A stretch of 64,000 nucleotides of DNA from Gimesia benthica (GTDB lineage Bacteria; Planctomycetota; Planctomycetia; Planctomycetales; Planctomycetaceae): contig NZ_CP043930.1 in NCBI RefSeq assembly GCF_009720525.1, forward strand, positions 2,884,501-2,948,500. Direction: 5' to 3'. The translations under genes and the position numbers were made by a program. The notes below the pieces were generated by a model. The model did not search any database, was not told where the DNA came from, and saw nothing but the letters and a program-made list of their open reading frames with translations. Shown here one piece after another: positions 8,301 through 17,352 of the stretch. Every line of letters begins with the position of its first letter. Position 1 is the stretch's first letter.

Positions 8301-10925
8301 TCAGTTATCGGCGGCTTCGTAGAGCACGCCTTCCGGATGACCGGCTTCGGGCAGGAACTCGAAATGCGAACCGGAGGCGAGTGTGAAGACATGCAGTTGC
8401 CCATCGACTTTGCGTCGATAGGTGAGTGGCATCGCCGCATCAAAGGCATGCGACTCGCCGGGCTTGAGCTTGTACGGTCCGCCCCAGTCACTGTAGGGAC
8501 TTTTCAGTTCGTATTCGATGTCCTGTTTTGTGCCGTTGGTGATCTTCAATTCGGGTACGGAGAAGGTCGCCAGCAGCTGAGGTGCAGACCACTGGATCTG
8601 CTGAATACGATAACGGCCGAAGCCGAGCTCGATGTCGGGGATCTCTGCGACCGAAGCGGGGCCCTGTTTCGTCCAGCCATCCCAGGCCGCCTGGACCAGG
8701 GAACGCAGTTTTTCCTGGTCGATGTTCTTCTCCTGCGGTTTGTAATCCGGGGCGAAGCGGGCGAGACCACCAATGCGTGAATCCCCTTCCCAGTCCAGGC
8801 GAATGGCCCGTTTCGAGAAGCTCTGGTCGACGATCTCGGGATCGACATCCTGACTCAGTGAAAGTGAGAACTCGGCGTAAGGCGTCCACTGTTTCTCGGA
8901 GGCCGATTTTTTGATCGCCATCGAAATCGCCGCCCGGGGAACGACGAAGCGAAAAGGATCGTCGCTGGCGGACTTGGGTTTGTTGCTGTCTTCTACCTGA
9001 ATCGGTCGCGTGAGTACCAGTTCAGACCAGATCTGCAGTCCGTCGCTGTACTGTTTCAGATCGGGGAAGACCTGCTGCAATGTTTTGCGATCTGCCAGTG
9101 GATCGAACGAGTGACCAGGAATATCCAGAACGGGAATCCGCGCGACATCGTCTTTAACCAGCATCTCGGTCAGCGGTTTGAGAATCCCGGGTGCCACGCC
9201 GACCTGCAGATCGGTGACCTTGGGAATCTCATCCACGGGAGTTCCGAAGGCGTTGACCTGTTGAACGGTGGCCGGTGGATTGGTCGGATCAAGGGCTGCG
9301 ACGGTCAGACCGAAATTGAGTGAGACCCCCTGTTTATCGGTGACCACCTCGCGGGGCCAGAGTTTAATCCGCGGCTGATAGACGGGGAGTGGCCAGACGG
9401 CATCGACGACCTGGCTGGCTTCGCTGAAGCTGAGCTGCTTTTCGAGTTCTTCCACCAGACCGGGGACGATCGCTTTGACTTCATCTTCAATACGGCCCTT
9501 GCTCCCGTAAATACCGTCAATCAGTCCGCTGGAGACCTTTTCAGAAGTCATGCCGATTCCGCGGGTCGAAACGCCCGCCGGCCCGGAGACGTACCAGTTG
9601 TCCTGGGGAATCGTGAACCGCGTGCGGATCAGTTTGAGCTTGAGCTGATCCCCCTGAATAAAGGGCCGCACATCGAAACTGAGCCAGACCGGTCTTTGAT
9701 GACCGATGCTGACCGAGATCGGACCGGCGACCGCGGAATGTCGATTGCCGGTAACGTAGGTGTTGCTTATATAGAGGTTCACATCCTTGATCCCCAGTTG
9801 AATGTTCAAGGTGCCGGCAGCGTAGGCTTCCACGGCGGCGCGTTCCAGTGCTCCCTTATAGGAAATCCCGGAGAACTGCACGCTGAAGCTGCGTCCCTGG
9901 GCGGTGGTCCAGTCCTGAATGTCGGCGATGCGTCCTTCGAGCATATCCGCGGGAACCATGCTGGGAACCGCATCGGCGAGGGACTGCAGAAAACGATTGC
10001 CCAGTCGCACCGAGACAGCGTCGTTGATCATCAGTGCCGGTACGAAGGGAGTTTCACTGTCGACGGCAGCCGGTTGTTTACGATCCGGCTTGACCAGCAA
10101 GGGTGCCGCGGGATCAATCAGTTGAGTGGGATTCTGCATCCAGTCGAACAAAGGTTGAGAGTAGGCGACTTTCCAGACATCATGACCGGCCTCGGGAACG
10201 AGGGTGAAGCGCGGTTCGCCGCCTGCTTTCTTGACTGCATCGATCATCCGCTGTGATTCTTCCGGCAGGACTACCCGATCTTTGGCACCATGAAACGCCC
10301 AGACGGGCACGTCTTTGAGTTGCGCCGCCGATTCGGTTTTACCGCCGCCGGAGAGAGGTACTACGGCCGACCAGCGATTGGGAAAAGCGGCCGCCATGCT
10401 CCACGCGCCGTAGCCTCCCATAGACCAGCCGGTCAGGATCTGTTGATTCGAATTGGTTGAGTATTTCTGCAGCACCTGGTTGAGGATCTGCAGGGCCCGT
10501 TTGCCGTCGGAGGAGTCGGCCAGCCAGCCTTCGAGCAGACGTTCTTTCATATTCTCTGCCTGCGGGAAGACGGCGATGAAAGGAAATGTTTTTTCCTGCT
10601 GTTTGATGATCGGTCCCAAGCCGACCTGAGTCTGTTTGAGTCCGTCGTTACCCCGTTCGCCGGCACCGTGGAGAAAGAGGATGACCGGATATTTCTTCGC
10701 AGGGTTATAATCGAGGGGCACGAAGACAACGTAGCGATGTTCGCCGGCGTCATCCTTATAGACGGCATTCACAAAACCGGTTTTCACCGGAGCCGTTTGT
10801 GTGGACTCGGGTGTTTTGGATTTGGTTTGAGCCTGTAAAGCGTGGCCTGTCGTCAGGAGGCTGACGCAGCAGACCAGAAAAGCGGTGCGGAACGCAAACA
10901 GGAAGCGAGTTCGGAGAGTTTGCAT
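8301..10925 (-). CDS. secreted alpha/beta hydrolase with large C-terminal extension
   Basis: An 874-residue protein with a signal peptide (residues 1-32, ending HALQAQ). Residues 50-265 form an alpha/beta hydrolase of the esterase/prolyl-oligopeptidase-like type: FLHGAGERG at 84-92 is the oxyanion loop, GWSMGG at 166-171 holds nucleophile Ser168, and the likely acid and base are Asp216 (HGAKD) and His248 (AGHD). This resembles LpqC/PHB-depolymerase-like and phospholipase-type esterases. The remaining 600 residues match nothing I recognise. They are rich in predicted beta strands, contain paired sections on ligand- or surface-like folds, and end without a membrane anchor. The substrate is unknown. 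Export to the periplasm or outside is inferred from the signal peptide. Confidence 0.75.
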   Translation of the reverse strand: MQTLRTRFLFAFRTAFLVCCVSLLTTGHALQAQTKSKTPESTQTAPVKTGFVNAVYKDDAGEHRYVVFVPLDYNPAKKYPVILFLHGAGERGNDGLKQTQVGLGPIIKQQEKTFPFIAVFPQAENMKERLLEGWLADSSDGKRALQILNQVLQKYSTNSNQQILTGWSMGGYGAWSMAAAFPNRWSAVVPLSGGGKTESAAQLKDVPVWAFHGAKDRVVLPEESQRMIDAVKKAGGEPRFTLVPEAGHDVWKVAYSQPLFDWMQNPTQLIDPAAPLLVKPDRKQPAAVDSETPFVPALMINDAVSVRLGNRFLQSLADAVPSMVPADMLEGRIADIQDWTTAQGRSFSVQFSGISYKGALERAAVEAYAAGTLNIQLGIKDVNLYISNTYVTGNRHSAVAGPISVSIGHQRPVWLSFDVRPFIQGDQLKLKLIRTRFTIPQDNWYVSGPAGVSTRGIGMTSEKVSSGLIDGIYGSKGRIEDEVKAIVPGLVEELEKQLSFSEASQVVDAVWPLPVYQPRIKLWPREVVTDKQGVSLNFGLTVAALDPTNPPATVQQVNAFGTPVDEIPKVTDLQVGVAPGILKPLTEMLVKDDVARIPVLDIPGHSFDPLADRKTLQQVFPDLKQYSDGLQIWSELVLTRPIQVEDSNKPKSASDDPFRFVVPRAAISMAIKKSASEKQWTPYAEFSLSLSQDVDPEIVDQSFSKRAIRLDWEGDSRIGGLARFAPDYKPQEKNIDQEKLRSLVQAAWDGWTKQGPASVAEIPDIELGFGRYRIQQIQWSAPQLLATFSVPELKITNGTKQDIEYELKSPYSDWGGPYKLKPGESHAFDAAMPLTYRRKVDGQLHVFTLASGSHFEFLPEAGHPEGVLYEAADN

Positions 10926-11251
10926 CGGTCAATCCATTTCCAGATTCCGGAGAATCAATGGGACATATCATTCCTTGATTGAAGCGAAATCAGCGCCAGT
11001 CGTTTGTGACGGCGACTGCTGACTACTACGTTGATTCTTGTGAGCGCAGGGTGGACTGTCAACAGAACGACTGTCTGTGAGCCTTGGGAACATGTTTTCG
11101 GAGAGGCGACACCTGGTTTCATTTTGACAAAAAACAGATCAAAGCCAGTGGATTCCACGGTGCTCAGCCCGTTATTCAAACAGGTGAGAAGAATCCGTGA
11201 ATTTTTCTGGCGACGAATCGGGCCTGGTGAAAATGAGGTAACCCCTTGAAT
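10926..11251 (+). other. divergent intergenic region, no gene seen
   Basis: This 326-base stretch separates the start of the hydrolase (minus strand) from the start of the YHYH gene (plus strand). It should hold both promoters, but I see no convincing -35/-10 pair. The only clear signal is a GAGGT at 11235-11239 upstream of the YHYH start. No hairpin or repeat stands out. Confidence 0.5.
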
Positions 11252-12220
11252 ATGCAACTGCTTACGCTCTGCTGTTTCGCGACGCTCGGATGTGCCGCCC
11301 CCCTGTTTGGATATCCACCTCCCGGGTTCGGACCTCCGGGTTTCGGATCCTCGAATACCAGTGCGACGAATCAGGTCAAGGTGGTCATCAAGGGGAACTA
11401 CCGCTACATCTATTCCAACGGGATTCCGGATCACCAGCCGGGCCGGTTTCCGAATCGGAACAATCCGAATACGATTCGACCGCAGCAATATGAATTTCGA
11501 GTGACCATGGAACCGAAGGCGACCCGCAACCCTACGCCTGTATCGCATTCTCCATTTGGAGTCGCCAGCAATGGTGTGGTCTTCGATGCGGCGACTGCGG
11601 AGTTCTGGAACCGGAATCGCAGTTCAGGCTGGAACTATGAAGCCAAGTCGGGAAAGATCAATCTCGGATTGGATCAGAGCAATGCCCATGTCCAGCCGAC
11701 CGGCAGCTATCACTATCATGGTCTGCCGACGGGACTGATTCAGAAGCAGGGGAAAGTGGGAGAAGTCACGCTGATCGGTGTGGCCGCAGATGGTTTTCCA
11801 ATTTATGCCCAGTTTGGTTACAGCGATGCAAACGATGCTGAGAGCACGGTTCGCAAAATGAAATCGAGCTACCGAATCAAAAAAGGGAATCGACCGAGTG
11901 GCCCGCGCGGCAGGTATGACGGGACGTTTGTGGCTGACTATGAATATGTCGCGGATGCGGGTGACCTGGATGAATGCAACGGTCGCGTGGGTGTGACCCC
12001 CGAATACCCGGAAGGGATCTATCACTACTACATCACCGAAGATTTCCCCTATATCCCCCGTCTGTGGCGCGGGACGCCGGATCCGAGTTTTATGCGACGC
12101 GGCCCCGGACCGGGACAGCGTGGTCCCAGTGGACGACGTGGCTTTGGTCCGCCCCCCTTTGGTGGTCCTCCTCCGGGATTCGGACAGGGCCAGGGATCGG
12201 GACGGAGCTTCAGTAATTGA
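11252..12220 (+). CDS. secreted YHYH-domain protein with Gly/Pro-rich tail
   Basis: A 322-residue exported protein with an N-terminal signal (MQLLTLCCFATLGCAAP). It carries the YHYH family signature GSYHYHGLPTGL around residues 152-163, followed by IYAQFGYSDAND and LDECNGRVGVTPEYPEGIYHYY near 244-265, a second histidine/tyrosine cluster of the same domain. The fold is found in many marine bacteria; its function is not established, though metal binding is suspected from the histidines. The last 45 residues are Gly/Pro/Arg-rich (GFGPPPFGGPPPGFGQG) and probably disordered, mirrored by a PPPGFGPPGF stretch just after the signal. A TTG at 11246, six bases after a GAGGT, could be the true start and would add two residues. 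Confidence 0.85.
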   Translation: MQLLTLCCFATLGCAAPLFGYPPPGFGPPGFGSSNTSATNQVKVVIKGNYRYIYSNGIPDHQPGRFPNRNNPNTIRPQQYEFRVTMEPKATRNPTPVSHSPFGVASNGVVFDAATAEFWNRNRSSGWNYEAKSGKINLGLDQSNAHVQPTGSYHYHGLPTGLIQKQGKVGEVTLIGVAADGFPIYAQFGYSDANDAESTVRKMKSSYRIKKGNRPSGPRGRYDGTFVADYEYVADAGDLDECNGRVGVTPEYPEGIYHYYITEDFPYIPRLWRGTPDPSFMRRGPGPGQRGPSGRRGFGPPPFGGPPPGFGQGQGSGRSFSN

Positions 12221-12293
12221 ACCAGCAATAGAAACTGTCGGCGCGTAACGTGAGCGTCAGACTGAGTAAGAAGGAGGTGAACTCTATTATGAA

Positions 12294-12881
12294 TTAGAGC
12301 GTGCGTGTCCGGGATTTATTTTCCCGCATGCGATTGCGTGCCCGAGTGAGTGTGGGGCCGATCGAGTTTTCCGGGATGTCCAGATCACTGCTGATCTGCT
12401 GGTAAGACTTTCCCTGCAGGTGATATTGCTCCACAATCTGAGCGTCTGCCGGAGGTAGCTGGCGAATCATATTCTGGATCTCTTCCTGATCCTCAAGCGC
12501 CTGCTGTTGACGGGTCTGTTCGTCGGAGACACGTTCGATGCGCGAAGAGGTGGAGACATGCCCCAGCGCTTCAGCCATCCGTCGCTCGACCATTTTTTTT
12601 ACAATCACGCGACGGGAAACCACGGTCAGATAAGTGGCCAGGGAACTCTGTCCCCGGAAATTGCGAAGCACACGGTAGTCGTTGGCCAGCAGAACCAGAA
12701 AGACTTCGGACAAGAGATCGTCAATGTCGTTGTCGGTCACACGAATACTGCGGGCGTGAGCGGTGTGGTGGATGACGTGTGTAAACAGGCCGATAAACCG
12801 GTCTACGAAGTCTTTCCAGGCACCCGGCTCTTCTGCTAAGCAGCGTTTGAGCAAATTTTTATCAATATCCGTGAGAGCCAC
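12294..12881 (-). CDS. ECF-type RNA polymerase sigma factor
   Basis: A 195-residue sigma-70 family protein with only regions 2 and 4. Region 2 lies at about 24-105 and includes DDLLSEVFLVLLANDYRVLR, the -10 recognition and core-binding helices. Region 4 is at about 138-185, with AQIVEQYHLQGKSYQQISSD and a recognition helix ENSIGPTLTRARNRMRE. It would direct RNA polymerase to a small regulon, but no anti-sigma factor or known partner lies next to it; Lgt upstream is a housekeeping gene. Planctomycetes encode many such factors, so the specific target cannot be guessed. Confidence 0.9.
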   Translation of the reverse strand: MALTDIDKNLLKRCLAEEPGAWKDFVDRFIGLFTHVIHHTAHARSIRVTDNDIDDLLSEVFLVLLANDYRVLRNFRGQSSLATYLTVVSRRVIVKKMVERRMAEALGHVSTSSRIERVSDEQTRQQQALEDQEEIQNMIRQLPPADAQIVEQYHLQGKSYQQISSDLDIPENSIGPTLTRARNRMRENKSRTRTL

Positions 12882-13190
12882 AAATCGCCTCGATTCATTT
12901 TGAACACTGCCGTACTGGCAGCAAGCGAGTTAAAGCCTGCAACTCATTATACACCGATGTCCCACATTCGTGTTGAAAAAAAACGGCTGAATTCAAAATG
13001 TGAATTCCGCTCTGGTCATCAGTAGTAAAATCTGAGTATTTGGCACGCGGACTTTACAAGGATCTCTGATTTAAGGCAATACGATCCCGTAAAATATACA
13101 AAAGGCCACTTATTTTCAGCCCGCGAGTGTATTTATAGACGTTCTGTGTACACTTTTCTAACAGGACACATACATCCACATTCGCTGTTT
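12882..13190 (-). other. intergenic region upstream of the sigma factor, with a small palindrome
   Basis: A 309-base A/T-rich stretch between lgt and the sigma factor gene, both on the minus strand. It contains one perfect 7-base inverted repeat, GAATTCA at 12989-12995 and TGAATTC at 13001-13007, with a five-base spacer. This is about 110 bases upstream of the sigma factor start and could be an operator or a weak hairpin. No gene is visible. Confidence 0.4.
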
Positions 13191-14066
13191 TTATGCCTTC
13201 GCGGCTGGTTCTCGCGGCGTCTGCAGGGCGATTTCTTCTTCCAGAGGGGGCGCTGGTCTGCGATAAAGCAGGAATACGATGCCGGCAATCACGAGTGGAA
13301 TACTCAGCATCTGCCCCACACTGAGGGGGAGATTTTCCGCGAATGCTGCCTGACGGAGCTTGAAGAACTCCAGCACAAAACGGGCGGTGAAGACGGTGAT
13401 GAAGAAGAGTCCGATCAACAGTCCGCGAGGCGTGCGTTCCTTGTACTTCCGGTAAACGAGCAGCAGCAGAACAAAGATGAAGCCGTAACACAGAGATTCG
13501 TAAAGCATCACCGGATGACGGGGAATCAGCTTCTCTTCCGGACTGAGTCCGAGCCCATCTCTGAAGACCACAGCCCAGGGAACATCGCTGGCCCGCCCGA
13601 GAATTTCCGAGTTAAAGAAGTTACCGATGCGGATAAAAAAGCCGGCCAGCGCAACGGGGATGGCAAGTCGATCCAGCAACCAGAGCAGCGGTTGATCGCG
13701 GTGTCTGCGCGAGTAGAGCCAGGCCGAAAGGGTAATCCCGACTGCCGCACCGTGACTGGCCAGTCCCCCATTCCAGATCTGAAGTAAGCGGATCGGGTCG
13801 CTGAGATACTCCAGGGGATGATAGAACAGACAGTGACCGAGGCGGGCACCGATAATCGTTCCCAGCACCATGTAAATCAGCAGCGATTCCACATCGTCCA
13901 GGTTGCGTTTTTCGGTACGAAAGATCCAGCGAAGCAGCAGATAACCACAGATAAACCCGGCGGTGAAGAAGAGCCCGTAATATCGGATCTTAATTGGACC
14001 GACTTCAAACAGCACACGGTTGATGTCCCACTGGAGATAGGCAAGCGTTGGATATACGTGACTCAT
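13191..14066 (-). CDS. lgt: prolipoprotein diacylglyceryl transferase
   Basis: A 291-residue inner-membrane enzyme that attaches diacylglycerol from phosphatidylglycerol to the lipobox cysteine of prolipoproteins. Family motifs are clear: IRYYGLFFTAGFICGY near the N-terminus, IWNGGLASHGAAVG containing the conserved histidine, and RIGNFFNSEILGR, the Lgt signature with its essential arginine. The final helices follow at about 240-270, with a charged tail rich in proline and glutamate. The start at 14066 (MSHVYP) is chosen over a TTG at 14075. The gene stands alone between a sigma factor and a divergent glycosyltransferase. Confidence 0.97.
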   Translation of the reverse strand: MSHVYPTLAYLQWDINRVLFEVGPIKIRYYGLFFTAGFICGYLLLRWIFRTEKRNLDDVESLLIYMVLGTIIGARLGHCLFYHPLEYLSDPIRLLQIWNGGLASHGAAVGITLSAWLYSRRHRDQPLLWLLDRLAIPVALAGFFIRIGNFFNSEILGRASDVPWAVVFRDGLGLSPEEKLIPRHPVMLYESLCYGFIFVLLLLVYRKYKERTPRGLLIGLFFITVFTARFVLEFFKLRQAAFAENLPLSVGQMLSIPLVIAGIVFLLYRRPAPPLEEEIALQTPREPAAKA

Positions 14067-14258
14067 ATTTCCCAAATTCCAAAATGGGGGGATCTGCGAT
14101 TCAATTCTGTGATTTCAGAACACGGTTAATCTGTTATGATGATCAGACCGAAAGATAGACCATTCTGCCAGTTAAGCCTAGTCCGAATTGATGTTTCCTG
14201 CGGTGATGACGCCTGATCACCCCATTCTGACCTTCCCTGCTGAAAGCTGAATCAGACA

Positions 14259-15752
14259 ATGAACACGGTTCTGCCACGCATCATCTCGGGTGCAGTCGCC
14301 TGTGCCGCCGGCCTGGCACTCTGGGAGATTGTGGAAATCAAGGGAACAATGCTGGTGGCGAGTTTCTCGCTCTCCACGATCGCTGCTGCCTGTTGCATGC
14401 TGGCGGTCGTGATGGGTATCGCCGGCTGCCTGGCTACGAATTATTTCTGGGAAGCAATTCTGCCGGTCCTCGAGCGATTTCTGAAACGACTGTCTGCGCC
14501 CTGGCAACAGTTGGATCACTGGAGCGGTAGTCTGCTGCTTTCGTTTTCGTTGATTGTCTATTTTGTCATCATGCTGAATCTGCTGCCTGACCAACCGCTG
14601 CCGGAAGGCAATGATCAGGCGGCGTTTCTGACCCAGGCCCGGGATGTGCAGGAAGCGGGCGGTCCGTCTGTATTACTGCAGCAGCTGTTTGCGGGTGAGT
14701 ATACCGAGGCGAACCAGCACCCGCTCTATGTTGCAATCCTCTCGTACCTGCCCGATTACGAAGCGGGAAAACGTCTCTCGGCGATGCTGGGGCTGGCGGC
14801 TTTATTACTGTTCGCATTTGGAATCGCGCGTCGCTACGGAAACCTGGTGGGAGGACTGACAGGACTTCAACTGGCCGTCAATGCCGCCTGGTGCCGACTG
14901 ACAGGCCAGGTGGTCTGTGAAGCCCTGCTGCTGTTGATTGTCGCTGGCTTGTGGCTGGTTGTGTTGCGTGTCCCCACTGAAGGGACCTCTGAAACGCGTC
15001 CACGGTTTCTCTGGGTCGGCATCGGTCTGCTACTGGCTCTGGCCTGGTTGACCAAGGGGACGGCACTGCTGCTACTGTTGGGAGTGCTGTGCTGGCGACT
15101 TTCGTATGCGGTCGACTGGCGACGGTGTCTCCCTGCCCGATTCAAAGCGGAGACGACTGAATCGGAAACGGAACCGCGTGTGGGTCGGCTCTCCTGGAAA
15201 CAGGCGCTACTCAGCCTGGCACTGGTAGTGGGAAGCTTTTTTGTGATCGCGGCCCCCCTGCTGGTTCGCAATGCGCGGGTGTATGGCAGCCCGACATTCA
15301 ATGCGAATTCGTATCTGCTCTTTGAAGATGAATTCACGGAACCACACGCGTTGATCGAGGAACGGGGATCGCTGGGGAATGCGGTCCGTCACTACTGGCA
15401 GACGCATTCCCTCGCGCAGATGATCAAGCGGGAAGTCAAAGGACTGGCGTGGCAGGTTTTTATTTTTCTCCGCAGCCTGGGTCCCTTCCCTTTCCATGAG
15501 GGACGACTGTTCTTTGGCGTGCTGCTGCTTCCGTTTCTACTGACGGGACTGCTGACCGAGTCCGGACCGGCGCGGCGATTGTATCTGATCTGGCTCGTGT
15601 TGTTCTGGCTGGCGTTCGCCTGGTATCTGCCGATCGCTGCCGGGGAACGCTTCCTGATGCCGCTGCTGCTGCCGACGTTCGCGTTTATCGGTCTGGGACT
15701 CGCGCGGGCAGGTCAACTACTGAAAGCGCAACCTGCTGAATCGGGTGAATGA
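14259..15752 (+). CDS. GT39-like membrane glycosyltransferase
   Basis: A 497-residue polytopic protein of the GT-C superfamily (PMT/ArnT-like). About eleven hydrophobic helices are visible. The first large extracytoplasmic loop carries EGNDQAAFLTQARDV (about 111-125), the acidic catalytic loop of this class, followed by NQHPLYVAILSYLP, which is typical of the dolichol/undecaprenyl-phosphate-sugar users. It probably transfers a sugar from a lipid carrier to a periplasmic acceptor such as lipid A, a glycan or a protein. The acceptor cannot be predicted. The stop lies four bases from the stop of the convergent tctA gene. Confidence 0.75.
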   Translation: MNTVLPRIISGAVACAAGLALWEIVEIKGTMLVASFSLSTIAAACCMLAVVMGIAGCLATNYFWEAILPVLERFLKRLSAPWQQLDHWSGSLLLSFSLIVYFVIMLNLLPDQPLPEGNDQAAFLTQARDVQEAGGPSVLLQQLFAGEYTEANQHPLYVAILSYLPDYEAGKRLSAMLGLAALLLFAFGIARRYGNLVGGLTGLQLAVNAAWCRLTGQVVCEALLLLIVAGLWLVVLRVPTEGTSETRPRFLWVGIGLLLALAWLTKGTALLLLLGVLCWRLSYAVDWRRCLPARFKAETTESETEPRVGRLSWKQALLSLALVVGSFFVIAAPLLVRNARVYGSPTFNANSYLLFEDEFTEPHALIEERGSLGNAVRHYWQTHSLAQMIKREVKGLAWQVFIFLRSLGPFPFHEGRLFFGVLLLPFLLTGLLTESGPARRLYLIWLVLFWLAFAWYLPIAAGERFLMPLLLPTFAFIGLGLARAGQLLKAQPAESGE

Positions 15753-15756
15753 GACC

Positions 15757-17295
15757 TCAGGTTGTGGCGGACTTCTTGCGGATGAGAGGCATGATGACCG
15801 GTACCAGCCAGAGCGCGATGCAGAACAGTCCCAGTCCTGCGGAGATGGGACGATTGAAGAAAGAAAGCAGGCTGTCGTCTTTAGTCAGGTTCTGGACGAA
15901 CGACTGTTCCAGTTGTCCCCCGAGGATGATTCCAAGCACGACCGGACCGAGGGGAACATCGAAAACTTCGAGCACGAACCCGAGCATGCCCATGCCGAGC
16001 ATGACCCAGACGTCGAAGTAACTCCCGTTGATCGAGTAGGCACCGACAACGCAGAACATCAGAATCATGGGCATCAGAATGCGGCGGGGGATGCGGACCA
16101 GTTGTGAACCGCTGCGAATCGCCAGGAAGCCGAGCGGGATCAGCAGCAGGTTGGCGATGATAAACGTGAGATAGATGCCATGCACGAGCACCAGCTGCTC
16201 GGTGTTCTGAAAGATCTCCGGACCGGGGGTGATGTTCTTCATTAAGAGGACGCCGATCACAATCGCGGTGACCGAATCGCCGGGGATCCCCAATACCAGG
16301 GCGGGAATCCAGGCACCGGCGAGTGCCGAGTTGTTTGCACTGGTGGCATCACCGACGGCATCGAGGGAACCTTTACCGTACTCCTCGGGTGTGTTCGAGA
16401 ACTTCTTGGAGACCGCGTACGAAATCCAGGCCGCGATGTCGGCTCCCGCGCCGGGAATCATGCCGATGGTGGAACCGATGCAGCTCGAACGGAGCCAGCT
16501 GAATTTTCGCTTCCAGAACTGGGGCAGCACGCCGCCGAAGACCGGCTTCAAATGTCTGAGCAGTGAATGGTCATCTTCTTCTTTAACTGCTGACTGCAGT
16601 TTTTCCGCAGCTTCGTAGGTCTTTGAGGTCAGCGTATTGCGGAAGACTTCCGAGAGACCAAACAGTCCGATCATCGCGGGAATGAAGTTGATGCCGGTAA
16701 AGAGTTCATCGAAGCCGAAGGTGAAGCGGGGCATGCTGTGAACTTCACTCAAGCCGACGGTCGCGAACATCAGGCCGATCATCAGCGCCAGTGCGCCTTT
16801 GAGGCGGGAGCCGGTCGAGACAATGGCGGCACAGCTCAGGCCGAGCACATAGAGCCAGAAATATTCGTAGGTGGTAAACTGAAACGCGATTTTCGCCAGC
16901 TGCGGGGCAGCGAAGATCAGCACGAGTGCCCCGAACAGGCCGCCGAACACACTGAATACCAGTGAGATGCCGAGCGAAGTCTCGTGCAGTCCGCGGCGGG
17001 TGAGCGCATAGGCGTCGTCGGTATAGGCGGCTGAAGAGGGGGTCCCCGGTATGCGGACCAGCGTGGTGGGTATGTCTCCGGCAAAGATGCTGCAGGCTTC
17101 GAGCGTCACAATCGCGGCGATGGCGGAGAGGTTATCCAGATAGAACGTCAACGGGATCAGCAGCGCGACAGCCATGGTCGCCGTCAGTCCCGGGATGGAT
17201 CCCACAAACAGACCATAGACGGCCGAGAGAAAGATCACCAGCAGGACTTCGGGAGTTGCTATATTCTGTATCGCGGTAATGAATGTCGATTCCAT
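15757..17295 (-). CDS. tctA: tripartite tricarboxylate transporter, large permease subunit
   Basis: A 512-residue, roughly 11-12 helix permease of the TctA family. The N-terminal GSIPGLTATMAVALLIPLTF (residues 32-51) is the family signature loop, and a second similar motif, GMIPGAGADIAAWISYAVSK, marks the internal duplication. TctA forms the channel of a secondary transporter that takes up citrate-type or other carboxylates delivered by a periplasmic binding protein. It lies 57 bases downstream of the fused binding protein/TctB gene on the same strand, so the two form a complete transporter operon. Substrate specificity is not readable from the sequence. Confidence 0.95.
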   Translation of the reverse strand: MESTFITAIQNIATPEVLLVIFLSAVYGLFVGSIPGLTATMAVALLIPLTFYLDNLSAIAAIVTLEACSIFAGDIPTTLVRIPGTPSSAAYTDDAYALTRRGLHETSLGISLVFSVFGGLFGALVLIFAAPQLAKIAFQFTTYEYFWLYVLGLSCAAIVSTGSRLKGALALMIGLMFATVGLSEVHSMPRFTFGFDELFTGINFIPAMIGLFGLSEVFRNTLTSKTYEAAEKLQSAVKEEDDHSLLRHLKPVFGGVLPQFWKRKFSWLRSSCIGSTIGMIPGAGADIAAWISYAVSKKFSNTPEEYGKGSLDAVGDATSANNSALAGAWIPALVLGIPGDSVTAIVIGVLLMKNITPGPEIFQNTEQLVLVHGIYLTFIIANLLLIPLGFLAIRSGSQLVRIPRRILMPMILMFCVVGAYSINGSYFDVWVMLGMGMLGFVLEVFDVPLGPVVLGIILGGQLEQSFVQNLTKDDSLLSFFNRPISAGLGLFCIALWLVPVIMPLIRKKSATT

Positions 17296-17352
17296 GATGT
17301 TTCTTCAGAGCGCCAGAGAAGGAGACAGAATTCAAAACGATATGTAGCAGCG

